Below, piece by piece: positions 63,938-64,000 of a stretch of DNA of 64,000 nt. The DNA is from Cristatella mucedo (lineage: Eukaryota > Bryozoa > Phylactolaemata > Cristatellidae), in assembly GCA_009760855.2 (NCBI GenBank), contig WPIO01000126.1, positions 430,001-494,000 on the forward strand, read 5' to 3'. The notes under the pieces are model-generated. The model saw only the letters and a program-made list of their open reading frames with translations. It was not told the DNA's origin and did not search any database. The translations under genes and the position numbers were made by a program. Position 1 is the stretch's first letter. Every line of letters begins with the position of its first letter.

Positions 63938-64000
63938 TATCACTGGCACTGCTCTGCAGTGGTTCAGGTCCTATCTCAGTGGGAGACTCCAGAGTGTTGA
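63938..64000 (+). mobile_element. LINE family A, left end of a copy running off the window
   Basis: The last 63 bases (ATCACTGGCACTGCTCTGCA onward) match the family A RT at 25345-25410, encoding ITGTALQWFRSYLSGRLQSV. The start is abrupt, so the copy is 5'-truncated at the border of the AT-rich element. Confidence 0.85.

Overview
The window reads as animal (metazoan, probably invertebrate) nuclear DNA. It has spliced genes with GT-AG introns, many CR1/L2-group non-LTR retrotransposons at different stages of decay, tRNA-derived SINEs, solo LTRs, a hAT DNA transposon, a short satellite array and long CA, CT, TG, GA and TA microsatellites. No bacterial features (operons, Shine-Dalgarno sites, CRISPR) were seen. 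I cannot name the species from the sequence alone.

Host genes. (1) 58-4808, plus strand: the 3' end of a spliced gene of unknown family, read from phase-compatible exons and ending in a stop codon with AATAAA 20 bases later. (2) 8700-28592, minus strand: an SLC18B1-type major facilitator transporter split into 12 exons over 20 kb. No long ORF reveals it; it was assembled from homology plus splice sites, and every junction keeps frame. Its start-codon exon was not found. (3) 47723-49162, plus strand: an intronless, GC-rich MFSD5-type transporter with an ATTAAA signal. Two weaker minus-strand exon candidates lie at 7.6-8.3 kb.

Mobile DNA fills most of the rest. LINE family A (3' end with a conserved hairpin and an ATT-rich tail) and LINE family B (3' end with an ATTACA-type tail) recur on both strands. 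The best family A copy (23.7-26.6 kb) sits in an intron of the SLC18B1-like gene. At 39.6-43.7 kb a satellite of about 178 bp has been invaded by a LINE 3' end, a SINE and a 2.9 kb hAT element, and the hAT itself carries a LINE derivative. Three related solo LTRs lie at 52.3, 54.6 and 57.4 kb, the last two inside LINEs.

The right end (about 60.45-63.94 kb) is different: strongly AT-rich, with several compact ORFs on both strands. These include a broken retroviral-type (DDE) integrase, a Cys-rich protein and a protein with a tail-fibre-like motif. This looks like a fragment of an endogenous Polinton/adintovirus-like DNA element, bounded by LINE B on the left and LINE A on the right and itself cut by a LINE A insertion. 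It is the most unusual part of the window.
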